Positions 1-12,800 of a DNA stretch of 64,000 nucleotides are shown in pieces (position 1 is the stretch's first letter; every line of letters starts with the position of its first letter). The notes beneath the pieces were generated by a model. That model did not search any database and was not told where the DNA came from. It worked only from the letters and a program-made list of their open reading frames with translations. Made by a program: the position numbers and the translations under genes. The DNA lies in assembly GCA_035041965.1 (NCBI GenBank), contig JAPYMA010000568.1, positions 186,001-250,000 of the forward strand. The letters run 5' to 3'. Source of the stretch: Anisakis pegreffii (Eukaryota; Nematoda; Chromadorea; Rhabditida; Anisakidae).

Positions 1-3000
1 TAGACTGAGTCTCATTTTGGCGCCTGGATATATATTAAACAAACAGATGGTTTTGTCGCATCGGCATGAGTTATCCAACAATCCAGTTAATTCTGTTATG
101 AGGTTATGAGCCTAGGTGAAAGCCCCAACCCAAATGTAAACCATCGCTGATTATGGCTGCTTAAAACAGCATTGATGATACGAACAAACATTACAAGAGG
201 AACCGACAAAGTAAGAAATTCTCGAATAAGAGAACAATTTTTCTTGAAAATCAAAAATAGTTTCCGATCTAAATTATCCATCTTCTGATCTGAACACCCA
301 TCGCATCATTAATCAACAAAGACAGCACACACTCTGAAAAACATTCATGATATTGTTCAAATGACGTTGAAATCAGTGTTAAAATCAAGCAACTGTTAAT
401 TGCTGCCATCACCTTATCACATAAACTAAAATTCACATTCGATAAATCATGTGAAATTTTATGTCAAGCACAAACAACAAAGAACATGAAATTGCATTTT
501 GTTTTTCATAAACACTCCTCGTACGTATCTACCGTATATTATAACTGCTAACAATAAGTAATACAGATGAATAAACGGTTCAATGCAAGATATCCTATAG
601 TTTCCATCTCAGTTCTAAACTCTCCACTTAGTTTTTCTCCCTTCATAATTGGCTGCCAAGCTATATATCGCCCTTCCCTCTTCAGTTTCTTCCTTCGAAA
701 TTATTCGTATCCCGACTCGCCACCCCCCCCCCTCCCCACATTATCAGCAGTCAAAGTGTGCATTCCGTTGGATACGTAATGACGTTTGTACAATACTTTT
801 TACATGATGTAAATACTTCAATCCGAATTATCGTATTTTTGAGAAGACAAAGACAATCTACATAAAACTATTAAAAAATGCATAGTTATCATCTTACAGT
901 ATTCAGTATTACATGAATGAGTAATTCACCATGTAAAAAAACGACCAAGACAAGAAGCGAGACCCGGGGTCGACAGCGCATCTTAACAAGTCAGCAGCAT
1001 TCAGCTGAGCGCCAGATGATTAAAACGGTCATCAAGTTAAAGACAGTTAAAACAGTCATCAAGTAAACGATATATGAGTGAGTGCATCAATTTTAGATAA
1101 CCCACTGACCTTTCAGTCTTTAACAGTCCCCTCTCGATGAGAATGTCGTGGATGACAACGTTTCTGATTATCGCAAATATGATGATGACGATTAAAAATA
1201 AAATGAAAAAAAACAGACAAACGAAAAAAACAAGATAAGATCTGATGGCTGGATGAGTTTAGAATTTAAAATAATTTGGATGGATGATCGACGATCACTG
1301 AGCTGCGTAATCTGCTATATAAGCTGCATAAATATGCTGAACGAGTTGGATAAATATTGTGGATATGCTCGATAAGAATACGGATGGAATAGTTTGGTGA
1401 TCGGATAGAATGGAGAAATGGGGTTGTAAGAGATGCTCAATGAATAAGATATGAATAAGGATGATGAAAATGCAAAGAATTGAGAAGATCAGATAAGATG
1501 AATGAGAGATTATTTTCGAAGAATCACTTTGAAACTTTTTTCGTGTTGTAGTAAAGACAAAAATGTGAAGAGATAGTCATATGATCGGCAGATTGACACG
1601 ACTCGAATAGAGTACGATCGAAGGTTTGAGAGAGAGAATGGATGGATCGATGTGAAAGATTAATGAGGAAGATTCGTCGAAAATATGACTAATATTATGC
1701 ATTTTGCTTTGTTTTTTCATTGTTTTTTTTTTTTGAAATTGCTGTAGCTAAAATTGGACTGAACAATAAAAGGAAAAGCAGCACTTTGCGATTGAATTGT
1801 TGAATTTTTGCACTATTAAATAGATTAGCTGAAAAAGTGATGTTCTCAAAGTGAATTTCGATTTAAATTTGAACTATCAATCGAAGTACGTACATGACTG
1901 CTGAAATTATTTTTGAGGACATAGTTGGTTCCAAACGTGAGCAGCATTACCCAGGGAATGCTAGCAGAGGCAGGAAATTAAAAAATATGCGATAAGATTG
2001 CAGTCGAAACAAACAACAACAACAACAACATTAGCAACACTGAGGAGAGGCAACAGTGATGAATGATGAAGTGATTTCAAAAAATGATATAAAATGAAGA
2101 TTGCACCGTGTTGATATCAGTTACATGAACAACATATGTGCGCAGTTGACTGGTTGGATTGAGCGGTTTTTCAAAAATTCCTCGAAAGACGATTGCAGAT
2201 GCGATGAAACCGATGAATTCCTTCATATTCATATTTACTCGCATTCTCACCTCATATCGCCTATTTGTGCAACAATTTAAGACCTATCGAATTCTACTGC
2301 GAAAAACTCAATAAATAAGTGAGCAAATAAACTACTAAACGTGCCAATACTATTAATCTTATTTTGAAAATCATCTTGCGCATTTCTCGAGTACTTTTTC
2401 TTAATGCAGAATGATGTGGAAATTAAAAATATTCGTAGAGAAATGCAACAACAATTTATTCACGCACATATGAACGTGAACGATGTGCAACGTACGTGAT
2501 GAAATGAGATTAAAGAAATTTTCTCAGCAAATGCTATTCTTTTTTTGCTTACGTTTCTGCAGAAATTTTCTTTGAAAGATCTTTTGAGATGTAATGTGAA
2601 TAATAGCATCACAGAATGTTAGTTGGTCACTGCATTGTAGATAACGTTTAGGTCTCTTTCCACTCACCCTTCGTCTCGATTTGTCCTCAGGCCGTAGGTA
2701 CACGTAGGTAAGTTGAGTCCCATAGAGACAGCCAACTTCGTCAAAGCACTAGAACTAATGGAGAGGAAAATATGGGAAATTTGATCGAGGATTTTTTTTG
2801 ATCGTTCGACAAACTTCACGACTCATCATGCGTGAATGTTTAGGAACTGAAGAGAATCATGGTATGAGATGAATTCTGAATAGAGATTACTCTCCATATT
2901 ATCAATTGTAACCACTGGATCACCGAAGTTTTTTTGAATGATCAGCTGGAAAAATCGGTCAATCGAATAGATTTGTTGAATGAATGAAATGTTTGACTAG

Positions 3001-4230
3001 TTTCAGCAAACAATTATCGTTTTATAATCAAGTGAAAATGTTCTCTTTCCACTCAGACTACACATTCCACGTGATGATAACTACTTTTTTCTGGGAGCGA
3101 CCACCGTAGGTGAAGCATTCATCAAAAATTTGACCAACCTTATCAATATTTCTCACCTTTATCAGTAGGTGACAAACAGACTGATATAGGTTGATATTGA
3201 AGGCTGATGTTGATAACATTGATAATGCCCATATTTCTCCTTTCTTAAGTGTCAGTCAAGACCTTTTCAAAAAACAAACAATTTACAAATAGCATGTCAC
3301 TGTGAGTCACTCTTTCATCCGGTCTAATCGCCGTCGAAATAAGCATGACTTCCGATGAGTCAACTGCAGAATACAATAGATTGAAAGAATATTACCAAAT
3401 CTGATATCTCAAGATAAGAATCACTTCAAATCATTGGCTAAAAGACCAGCTCACAGCAGTTCATATCAGGCGCGATAAAAACGATTAGCTGGGATATTTG
3501 TGAATAACTATAGGACTAACTGCTGACTTATATATGAGACAGAAACTTTATGGGAAAAAGAACAGATGAAGGATCATCACGAGATTGGATTACGATCATA
3601 ATTGATTGCTCATTAACATTATCATTATGAATACTACTGCATTCTCAATTGCCTTAACGGCGAATCAGGCATAAATATAAATACATTTTTTACATATTCT
3701 AATCGAAACAGTAATAGTTGAAGATGAACAAGTGGATGTATTCGAGAAGGATCGATTTCGCACAATAAAATTCACAGTCAAAACAAATTCATCGATTAGA
3801 GGCGGATGAATCGTTATCCGTTAAAAGTGATCAAAACGCATAAAAAGCGAGCAAAAAGGCATCAGATTCATGGTCGTTTCGTGTCTTTCACTTCAATTTC
3901 AGATGGTCAATTTCGCACCGTTCCAGTGCACTAACCAGTGCCAAACATTTGCCATGCCCTAAGCGTCAATCCAGTACGCTAATAGGCTCCAATCAGCTCC
4001 TGTGCACTAAGCAGCCAATTCGTTGTAGAGCGCTACCTAAGCGCTAATTAGTTCCAGACGGCAATCCGCGTACGACTCTTGGCACACGTGCTAACCTATG
4101 CTAAACCAGACTTCATCGTGCCGTCATTCATTAATCTATTCAATCCCATTGTTCTGTGCATTCTATTATTTATTCCCATGCATGTCTACAAATAATCTAC
4201 CATATACTTCCCTCAACTATCCGTAGACCC
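1..4230. other. Non-coding, no gene seen
   Basis: AT-rich sequence with many stops in all frames. It holds a short (AAC)n tract near 2010-2030 and, at about 3922-4060, a degenerate cluster of the motif gc(a/g)CTAA separated by 28-46 bp. The 70-codon frame at 567-779 includes a C-rich run and does not look coding. Confidence 0.6.
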
Positions 4231-4304
4231 CACTTATTTTCATATGGTGCGTTGGCCAAATAAATCATGACTGATTCGGTCGACGCACCATGTGGGGATA
4301 AGTA
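4231..4304. repeat. 74-bp near-palindrome
   Basis: The left arm starts cacttattttcatatggtgc and the right arm reads back as tacttatccccacatggtgc; the centre is tcatga. In the outer 24 bp of the arms all six differences are C/T transitions, five of which would pair as G-U in a plus-strand RNA. It could be a decayed fold-back element or a hairpin RNA source. Confidence 0.6.
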
Positions 4305-7300
4305 GAGCCAACAGATCATCAGGCGATTATATTATCACAACTCATTGATATTATCATTATGAATATTATTACACTACCAGCGTCATCCTCATTAACTTCA
4401 CTACACAGATCGCTGTTATCACAATATCAGCTTGATCGGATCATTATATCAGTGATAGCATGACGGCATCATTATATCACTGCATTATCACTACTATCAC
4501 CAAGTAAGTGTTTACCGTTACTGCAGTCATCAATGTGGATGCGTATAGTAGATCATTACGCGTCATCTACATGAGTATAAGCACTAGAAACCTGAAAGTA
4601 AGCACTACAAGTGTAGTAGATTTATGGATAAAAATGAATTACCGTTGAAGACGTGCGATGCAAAACTTCGAATTCAATCAATCGAACAAAAATCTAACGC
4701 AGTCCTTGTGGCATTGCATGGAAACTTTTTCAGTGATCTCTTGATCAGCTACAAACACACACAAGCATTCAGACAACATGGGATTTTCGACGACTCTCCA
4801 GTGTGCTGCCAGTCACTCGCCTTCGCCGCAATAATGTCGATTTTTTGTGGATCAACGTAAGGTTAGTTATCTGAATGGACGATCTGCTAAATATTCATGC
4901 TCTCATATGAATCATAAAATTGTCATGAAGATACAAGAGGTAACTGCATTTGATGGCAGTGATTTGGATTCACTCCCTTACTAATAAAGATTAAAACAAA
5001 GGAAAGAAATGATCACTTCCGACTGCTAGAATTTCTACACAAGCATAATTATGTCGACTTTCCGATAGTTCGTTTGCGATGTGTCTTCAGTTTTTCACTG
5101 CATCAAAGATAAGAGAAACTATCAAAACAAAGCAAAAAGTCACAATCAACCGAACAGGCATATGAACGGAGGCAATTACAAAGATTTAAAGATTGCAGGA
5201 GTTTAGGGCAACTACAAACTGACAATCAACACTAATTGATAACACATGTTTTAGCAAGTTAAACTGGCACCGTTTCCTTCTTTTTTTTTGAAAAATCAAT
5301 CATCATAGATCAGAGGCTGACGTAAAATTTCAGAGGCTCATCAATTTCACTGGAACGAACGCGGACCCTCTCTTGGCAATGTCTGACATTAGGGGAACTT
5401 TCTCTGCCGTAATACTTGCAGGAGTTTTTTCAATTACAACAAGAATTTGCGCAAAAGTTTCGAAACTGACACAACGAAGTCAACAAGCACCAATAATTCC
5501 AATATGAATGAATCAGAGTGCAGGGAATATTGAAAAAATACTAAAAATATTACATGAATAGGTGAATTTTTTTTGCCGATTTCTTCTCATCGAATTCTTT
5601 GCAGTTTTTCAATTCTTTGGAGTTGCTGACAAATCGCTTACAACTAGCACAAAACCAGCTTTTGCTTAATGTACGACTACAATACGACGACAATGATGAT
5701 CATCAATTCAATTTGGAAACTTCGCTGAATTTTTCACTCGGTTTCATTAAGTCGTTCAGCGAATGGCCATAAACAAAAACGCCTTCATAATCATTACCAA
5801 TTCAAAAACTCAATAAAGATGATTAATATTGTACAAGTAACGAGTGTTAATGGAAACGTTTTCTGTCACTAATTTTTCAACATAAAATTATGGACATTCA
5901 AAATTTCCTTAGTTTTAGTATTCAATTTTCTCGAACAATCACACTAATCAGTATTTCGAATGAACTTATAAAGTAGTTACGAGTCATAAATACCCAATAT
6001 ACTTCTACTTGTTTTGCAACGACTCTTTCACTTTGTGATTTGTGAAAACTTCGATAATATAACATTAAATTTCGAATTCATCATCGATAACAGCACCAAC
6101 GACAACATTATTAACATTGTCATTGTCATTATTGTCATGAGAACATGACTGCATATAACGCAATAAGCCATTTCTTATGCTAATAGATTAGTTTTCCGCG
6201 TCTTTGCCATTTTTTCTCGCATTAAAGACAAGAGAAACCATCAAAGAACAACAAAATGCCATAATCAGGATTTAAGAATTCATCTCACTGAGAAGTGAAA
6301 TAATGGGCAGAAAATAGTCAACATAAGACAAGCAGTGCCATTCGCATCAAATGGGATTATTCTTTATTCCTGAACATTTAGGAAACTATTCGTTCAGTGG
6401 AAATTTTGTGTTTTCATATGATCCGATGGAATATATTTGCCTACTGACGTATACAGGACTGTAAAACATGGTTCGTCTTCTGAACAAATATAGACACTAA
6501 TGTGGTCGTGGTGGTTATTCCAATGTTCGTCTCCAACTGAATGCACAACATTTCATTCGATTGCTATAATTCGAGTTTATTATTTGATTGAAAACAGCCG
6601 CAATGTTCAATGGAAAGAGCTGATCGAATCAATGAATTATCATTATTATTCTAAGCACTCCTCACATCGCTTCGAAATTCAATTCTGATCATTATTTCTT
6701 CCTTTCGGCTTCATCTCATAATGTAATACTTGTTTACGGTTTGATATTCCGATTGCATTTCAAAGTTCAAAATTTCGGTTATTGCTGCGATCTTTTGCAT
6801 CAACTCGGATGATGAAAAAAACGTTTTCCAATATCATCGCTTCACATTCCTGAATGTTGTTAACGTCATGTGCATTTGTTGAAAAATCTCAACAGCAAAA
6901 ATTGCGATTAGCCAAAAAACACAGAAATGAAACAAGTTCGAATGATCATTCGACGAAAAAGCACGGAGAACGAATAAATAACTGATTAAATGTAAATGAA
7001 TGCAACAAATTAGTTTGCTTTATGACTGAATCATCTGTGATTGTCGGAGGACTGCTATTAATGATCAGAAATGATCAGCAGTAGCAGTGGTCGCTTGGTG
7101 CAGCTATGAAACGACCGGATAAGCAAAGGAGTGGGTGATCGCCGAGAACCGGATGATATGCAAGTCTCGGCTTGTTAATAATGAGAATAACATGAAGCAG
7201 CGGAAGAATCTTAATTGCTGAAAGAAACTAACACAAAGAATCAAATAATTTCATTGTCAACTTCTGATCTTTCTACTCATTTGATTGCATCTTCCTATCG

Positions 7301-9359
7301 CCAAAATAGCAATTAGTAATGAATCAGTAAAGCCACACACAACATATAATAACATCAATTTAAATTGTTATTACAATCAACTGCTTCTCTCAGTTGTGCA
7401 TACAAGATAGTATACACAAATTCATTAAATGCCATCATATAATAGAATGAATCACGCAAACTTCTTCAAAAAGTTCCATCTGCTCAACACAAACAACCAC
7501 AACAGCAATATAAGAAACTATTTATAAATTAATTTCAACATGCAAATCAATTGTCATCAAATAAGGAATGACGGCAATACTATGCATGCTCTCTGCACTG
7601 ATGCATTGCCGGTTAAATGATGTAAAATTAAATGAAATGAATCGGAAAGCGCACAGAAACACACAGAGAGAGATAGAGCGAAATCGGAAAGTTTTTAAAA
7701 CGCTAATAAAATGACGATAATACAATTGCATTTACGGCTGCATAAAAATTGAATGAATAAAACAGAGCAGGAACAACGGAACGGCAAAAGTGCGTAATTT
7801 TTCATGGATACTGAAGCATGTTCCCAGAACTTTGCTGGAGAACGATGAACAGATAGTAGAAGTAAAACACATCTATGCGCACATCATATGGCATCATCAC
7901 TGAGTTACACTCGAAACTTCGTCACCGGAATTAACTGTCATGAAATTTTCACGACTTTCAATTACAAAACACCTCTTCGATCATCATCAAATTGCCATCA
8001 TCTCATCAGCAAACTCAACAATTACGTTGTTTACTTTGTGCTACCACGGCCACACAATTGCATCATCTTCAGCAATAAAATTACACTGACTTTTATGATC
8101 CCAATATTATGGCATTATTATCGTACGATGAACTGCCATAATTACTGTATTATCGTAGTAGTTTTACATTATTGTCATAGACTTATCGCCACTCTAGTAC
8201 TATCGTAATTGCAGTATCAATTATACCAACGACTTGTTCGATTTGCACTTAAACACAATAAAAACTTGGTGAACAAGAATATCGTGCATTCATTCTTTTC
8301 AAACCAGAATTATTCATCTCATTGTCAGTAGAACTTAGCTGTCAGCATACGGTTAAATACTTCTCGGCAAAGAGTAAGATTCTTCCAGGAATTCCAGTCA
8401 CTCACGCAACGAATAATGAACGTTCGATGGAAAGTGATCGTAGTTTAGTTGTTCCTCGATAGAAGGTTACAGAGGATAGCGGTGGATATTTGATCGAAAA
8501 AAAAACTAAATAATTTCAAGCGTGCCATTTGACTAATCCGACAACAAAAAGCATTTTGTTCGCAAGCATTTAGTTGAGTGTTGATGACATATTGATGCTG
8601 ATTTAATACCACTTTTCATCAGTGATCATACACTGATGATACAAAGTATGTTCGCGTGAACATAATGGCATGCAAATATCGAACATATATTAAAAACCTT
8701 TCAGTGATTATCACTATAAGCAATCAGTACCTAACACAATGAAATTTTACTCTTACCATAAAATTCAGCGGTATTCTAACTACACGCCGACGTTGACATC
8801 AAAAATATATCACAATGTGATCAATTTTCACGATCAATACATTACGGAACCGTCATAACTCTTGTTTCAGCCGTCTGATACGAGAGAACAAGCCAACTTC
8901 TATAGCATAAGTTGTAAGGAAGAGTTGTTCGTTAACAAAAAGAAACACACAACGCGAAATGATAAATAAGTTGGTTAAAAGGAACAGGTCTTAATATAAG
9001 AATGGCAATACTCGATAATATTCTTTTTTATAAACGACCATACGACCATTCTATGTCACTGGATAAATTAGTCAGTTCAGTACAACGACAAGAACGGCAA
9101 TTGTATTGTGCACATTCCATCATTAGTGATAATAACTACTTATTGTGATATTTCGTTAAAAATATTTCATTGTTAACAAAAATCTGTCACAACTTTGGCA
9201 TCGTTATTTTCTAGACGTTGCGAGAGAGATAGATTCTAAATGATGTCTACAAGTCACAAGCGAATCATCTAAACATAAGTACAGAAAATGCTAATCACTA
9301 ATGTAGATTTTTCATGAAAGAAGTGAAATTGTTGTGTTGACAGCGTCGCTGAGCAGTAA
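4305..9359. other. Non-coding, no gene seen
   Basis: No recognisable exon. The frames at 4624-4860 and 7888-8208 match nothing I know; the second is made of CAT/ATT-rich simple sequence. Confidence 0.5.
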
Positions 9360-9800
9360 TTTACGAGCGATATTTGTTGGAAAGATTATTATGACTTGTT
9401 TTTAGAAGTGATTTATAGCAAAACTAGCATTGGTCGGGGAAGGCATAACATACAACAACACATCTTGCAACACATTAATCAGAATGTTACTGAAGAAAAT
9501 CAAAAATTCAGTCCACTTGAAACAACAATACTTTTAGTGCAATTCACCCGGGATATTCCATCCAGTGTTCAAAAGCAACAACTTATAAGCTGGAAAACAG
9601 CGAAAAAAACACCAAAACAATTCAGGAGTAAAGTGAGTTGTGAACGGAGAGCGTTATGTTATGAACGGAAAGCACGCGCAGAAAAAAAAGTATTAAGAAA
9701 AATAAAGAAAAAATTTCACACTGCACTGTATAAGCTGATCCCTTATTTGAGAAAAGGATTTACTGATAGCGGTGATGCGAACGACAATAACAGGAATTAA
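9360..9800 (+). other. Unassigned 146-residue open frame, Lys/Arg rich, no ATG
   Basis: Open from the stop at 9357-9359 to TAA. The C-terminal half is strongly basic (RKARAEKKVLRKIKKKF). No methionine codon occurs in the frame, so it could only be an internal or terminal exon; an acceptor TTGTTTTTAG lies at 9396-9405. No partner exons were found. It may be chance. Confidence 0.2.
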
Positions 9801-12800
9801 TCATCTGCTCAGGGACACAAGTCTTAATGATACAAAAAATTTCCGAAACTAATGAATCGCATCGTTGTTTGTGCATTCAAGTACACATCGCAAGTATAGA
9901 ATCGCAAAAATTACTCGCGAAACAGTTAATCGATAACGTTTTGAAATGAACCACTGTTATGAGCTATTGATAAGAAAAATCTGCGTAAACTTTAGCAAAT
10001 CATCAAAGCGATTGGTCAATTAGGGTGAAACAGATCAAAGTTGGCTGTAAACGATCCCCATGAGTGAAGTGATCATGTTTATTTGGGCTCAAACTAAGTG
10101 ACACGGAACCGATTAAAATTCAGCCTTGTAAACGAATGAATACGTGAGCTTGCTTCACTCTGCTAACATAATTGCTGCTTCATTTCACTGATTTAGTGTT
10201 GACATTAAAGCAATACACAAAAGCATGCATATTCCATATCAAAAGTACAATAATACCATAGACTACTAGAAGATTTGTCTATTTGCAATGAGATTCATCG
10301 ACGGTGCACAATGTTTTCAACACAGAATAATGAAAATTGAATGTGAAATGTTAAAATGCCTGCTGATTCGTCTCATTCAGATAATTCCAACGTTGTCATC
10401 GCTATCATCCGCAACACATCAGTACGTGAACGCTAACAACCACAGTTAAGTGCTCTATTCTCATTTGACAAACAAAGCGAAATATTCGTTCGTTGCATTT
10501 GTAATCATATTTACATTCCGTCATCTTTCGTTTATTTGCTTTTTTTGCAGCTTATTTTCAGCTGAATGATATGGTTGCTCACAGCTACTGGAAAATGATA
10601 CGACGAACACAGGGAGTGTGCAATTGTACGATGCTGCTTTTTGCAGTTCAATTTTTTTCCAAACTCCTCATTTACTATTGAACAATATTGAGAGGAAACA
10701 GATTGAAATGAGTTCTCGTATAGTGCGGCACTTTTACAGATATGAAATTCGATGACGGACGAACTGAACGCTCGAGGGACATAGTGAAACTGGAATTGCA
10801 CTCGCAACAAAAACAGCACTGGGTTCACTCATGAGGATCATTTATTAATTCTTGAGTTAGCGGCATATCCATCCAAGTTATCAACAATACACTTGTCTAG
10901 TGGCTGATCTTCGAGCTGTTAAAAGTATTGAACTTTTTAATTTTTCAGAAAATTGATCGAGAAACTGCGATGCGCAAAAAACGATTGCACCCGTCCAATG
11001 ACTATCCATCCATCTTAAAGCATGAACCTTAAAAACAAATCAACTCAAATCCCAAGTTGAATATGACAGTGATGCATAATTGTGAATAAGCATGCTCGAA
11101 TATTTACGGCAATTGTCAAGGGATAATGCGAATGGATGTTGTGTGTCTTTAGACCTCGTAGCGAAAGTGCAAATCAAGAACAAAATACTCGGCAATGAGA
11201 GGCAAAATCTAAGAATAAAAGTGCTTTGTTTTGCAAGCAATTTTAAAACTCCGCAAACAACAATCCAAAGAAAAACAGATATAAGAACGCGCTGCTTATT
11301 TCGAGCGATGTTTCTCGCACTAAACAAGAGAGAAGATAGCAAAGGAGGAAATTGATACGATAAAGCAGCACGATTTCTCATTACTCGAAACCAAGCAGCA
11401 GTCGGAGAAAAAAGCTGACAAACTAACACTTGCAGGAAGATTCTCTAATCTGTTTTCGGAAGTTTTTTGATATCTTTTCTAAAATCGCCTCCGGCTGAAG
11501 AATTTAATCTTTTTAAACCGTTCTCATTTCTCCACTAATCTTTGAAGGCCATAACAGATTTATCATAAAACGGGAGCATTCACTGCTCTTCACCATTACT
11601 ATTTTACAACAGTACTGGACGACTCAATGGAATATCAGTAAATAAATAAGTCAGTAAATGAATGAACCGAAAGATACATAAATGCTACAACAACAACAAC
11701 AACAACAGATATTCAGTTTATTTATTGAAAAGAGTAAGCACAAGAATGCGATGGGATAAAAGCAAAGTTGAATGCTCATAATACTATCGAGCATATGTAT
11801 ATTTCAAAAAACGGAATATATTCAATTGATAATAGCAAACGGAATATGCATTAATGTATATATTTGTAAAGAATCGAACAAATTCACAACAATACAAGAG
11901 AAAATCAAGAACGGAACACTGAAATTTTCGATAGAACATTGCAATCGATCGTTCTCATGAACATCCAGAACACCTGAATGAATGAATTACGTGCTCAATG
12001 AATGAAACGAATCAACCAAATCATCAAAGTAAACGAATGTTCAGTTATAATTATCAAAAATAAACCTACTGCAAACGAGATGCAACGAAAACAAAACGAA
12101 ATTAAAACAAAATGCAAACTCAATTGGTGCGGATAATCGCCATCGCTGCATATTTTCGTGTCGCAGTATAATTTAAAACCGTTAGTAATGTATGATTATG
12201 AGCATACAAATGTGACAATTATAAAAACATGTCAACATTGTCAACGTAGAGAAAATAAAGCCATTGAAATGAATTATAACAATTGAACATGAACAACTCA
12301 CCTGGGCATTACTAAGTAAATCCCAACTTAATCATAAAACAGTATATTCCTTTCCGAGGAAAGCTAACTATCATTAATGTCAGTAAATTCATCACTCAAT
12401 CATCATTATACTGATCGTAGTTATGATCAAACCGATATAAAGATCGATAAAAACAACATGCTCAATCAATACAACATCATATCAAGCATCGATTTTTTCC
12501 ATCAAAATCTATTTAACTACTCATTATTATCAAAATCATTACTGCTACCATTGTTGTTTACACTGTTATCGCAAAGGTCATCATCATTTTATTATTAGCG
12601 TTAATACCGGTATTCTAATGTCAATATTGTCATTATTATCATGACTAAGTAGTGTTAGTTGAATATGGATCAGAGATATCCTATCCACGTAATTGTATAA
12701 GTGTGCAAGCAGATGAAAAGTCTTTGCTGTCCATCATCCGAACATACGCACCTCGTAAGTAGCACATCATCATATCCATGTATCATATTTCTCTCCTCTA

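Noticed and set aside
7888..8208. 106-codon plus-strand frame
   Set aside because: Made largely of CAT/ATT simple sequence rich in His, Ile and Tyr; unlikely to be coding.
11040..11429. 129-codon minus and 87-codon plus overlapping frames
   Set aside because: Mirror frames on both strands with no family match; typical chance opening.
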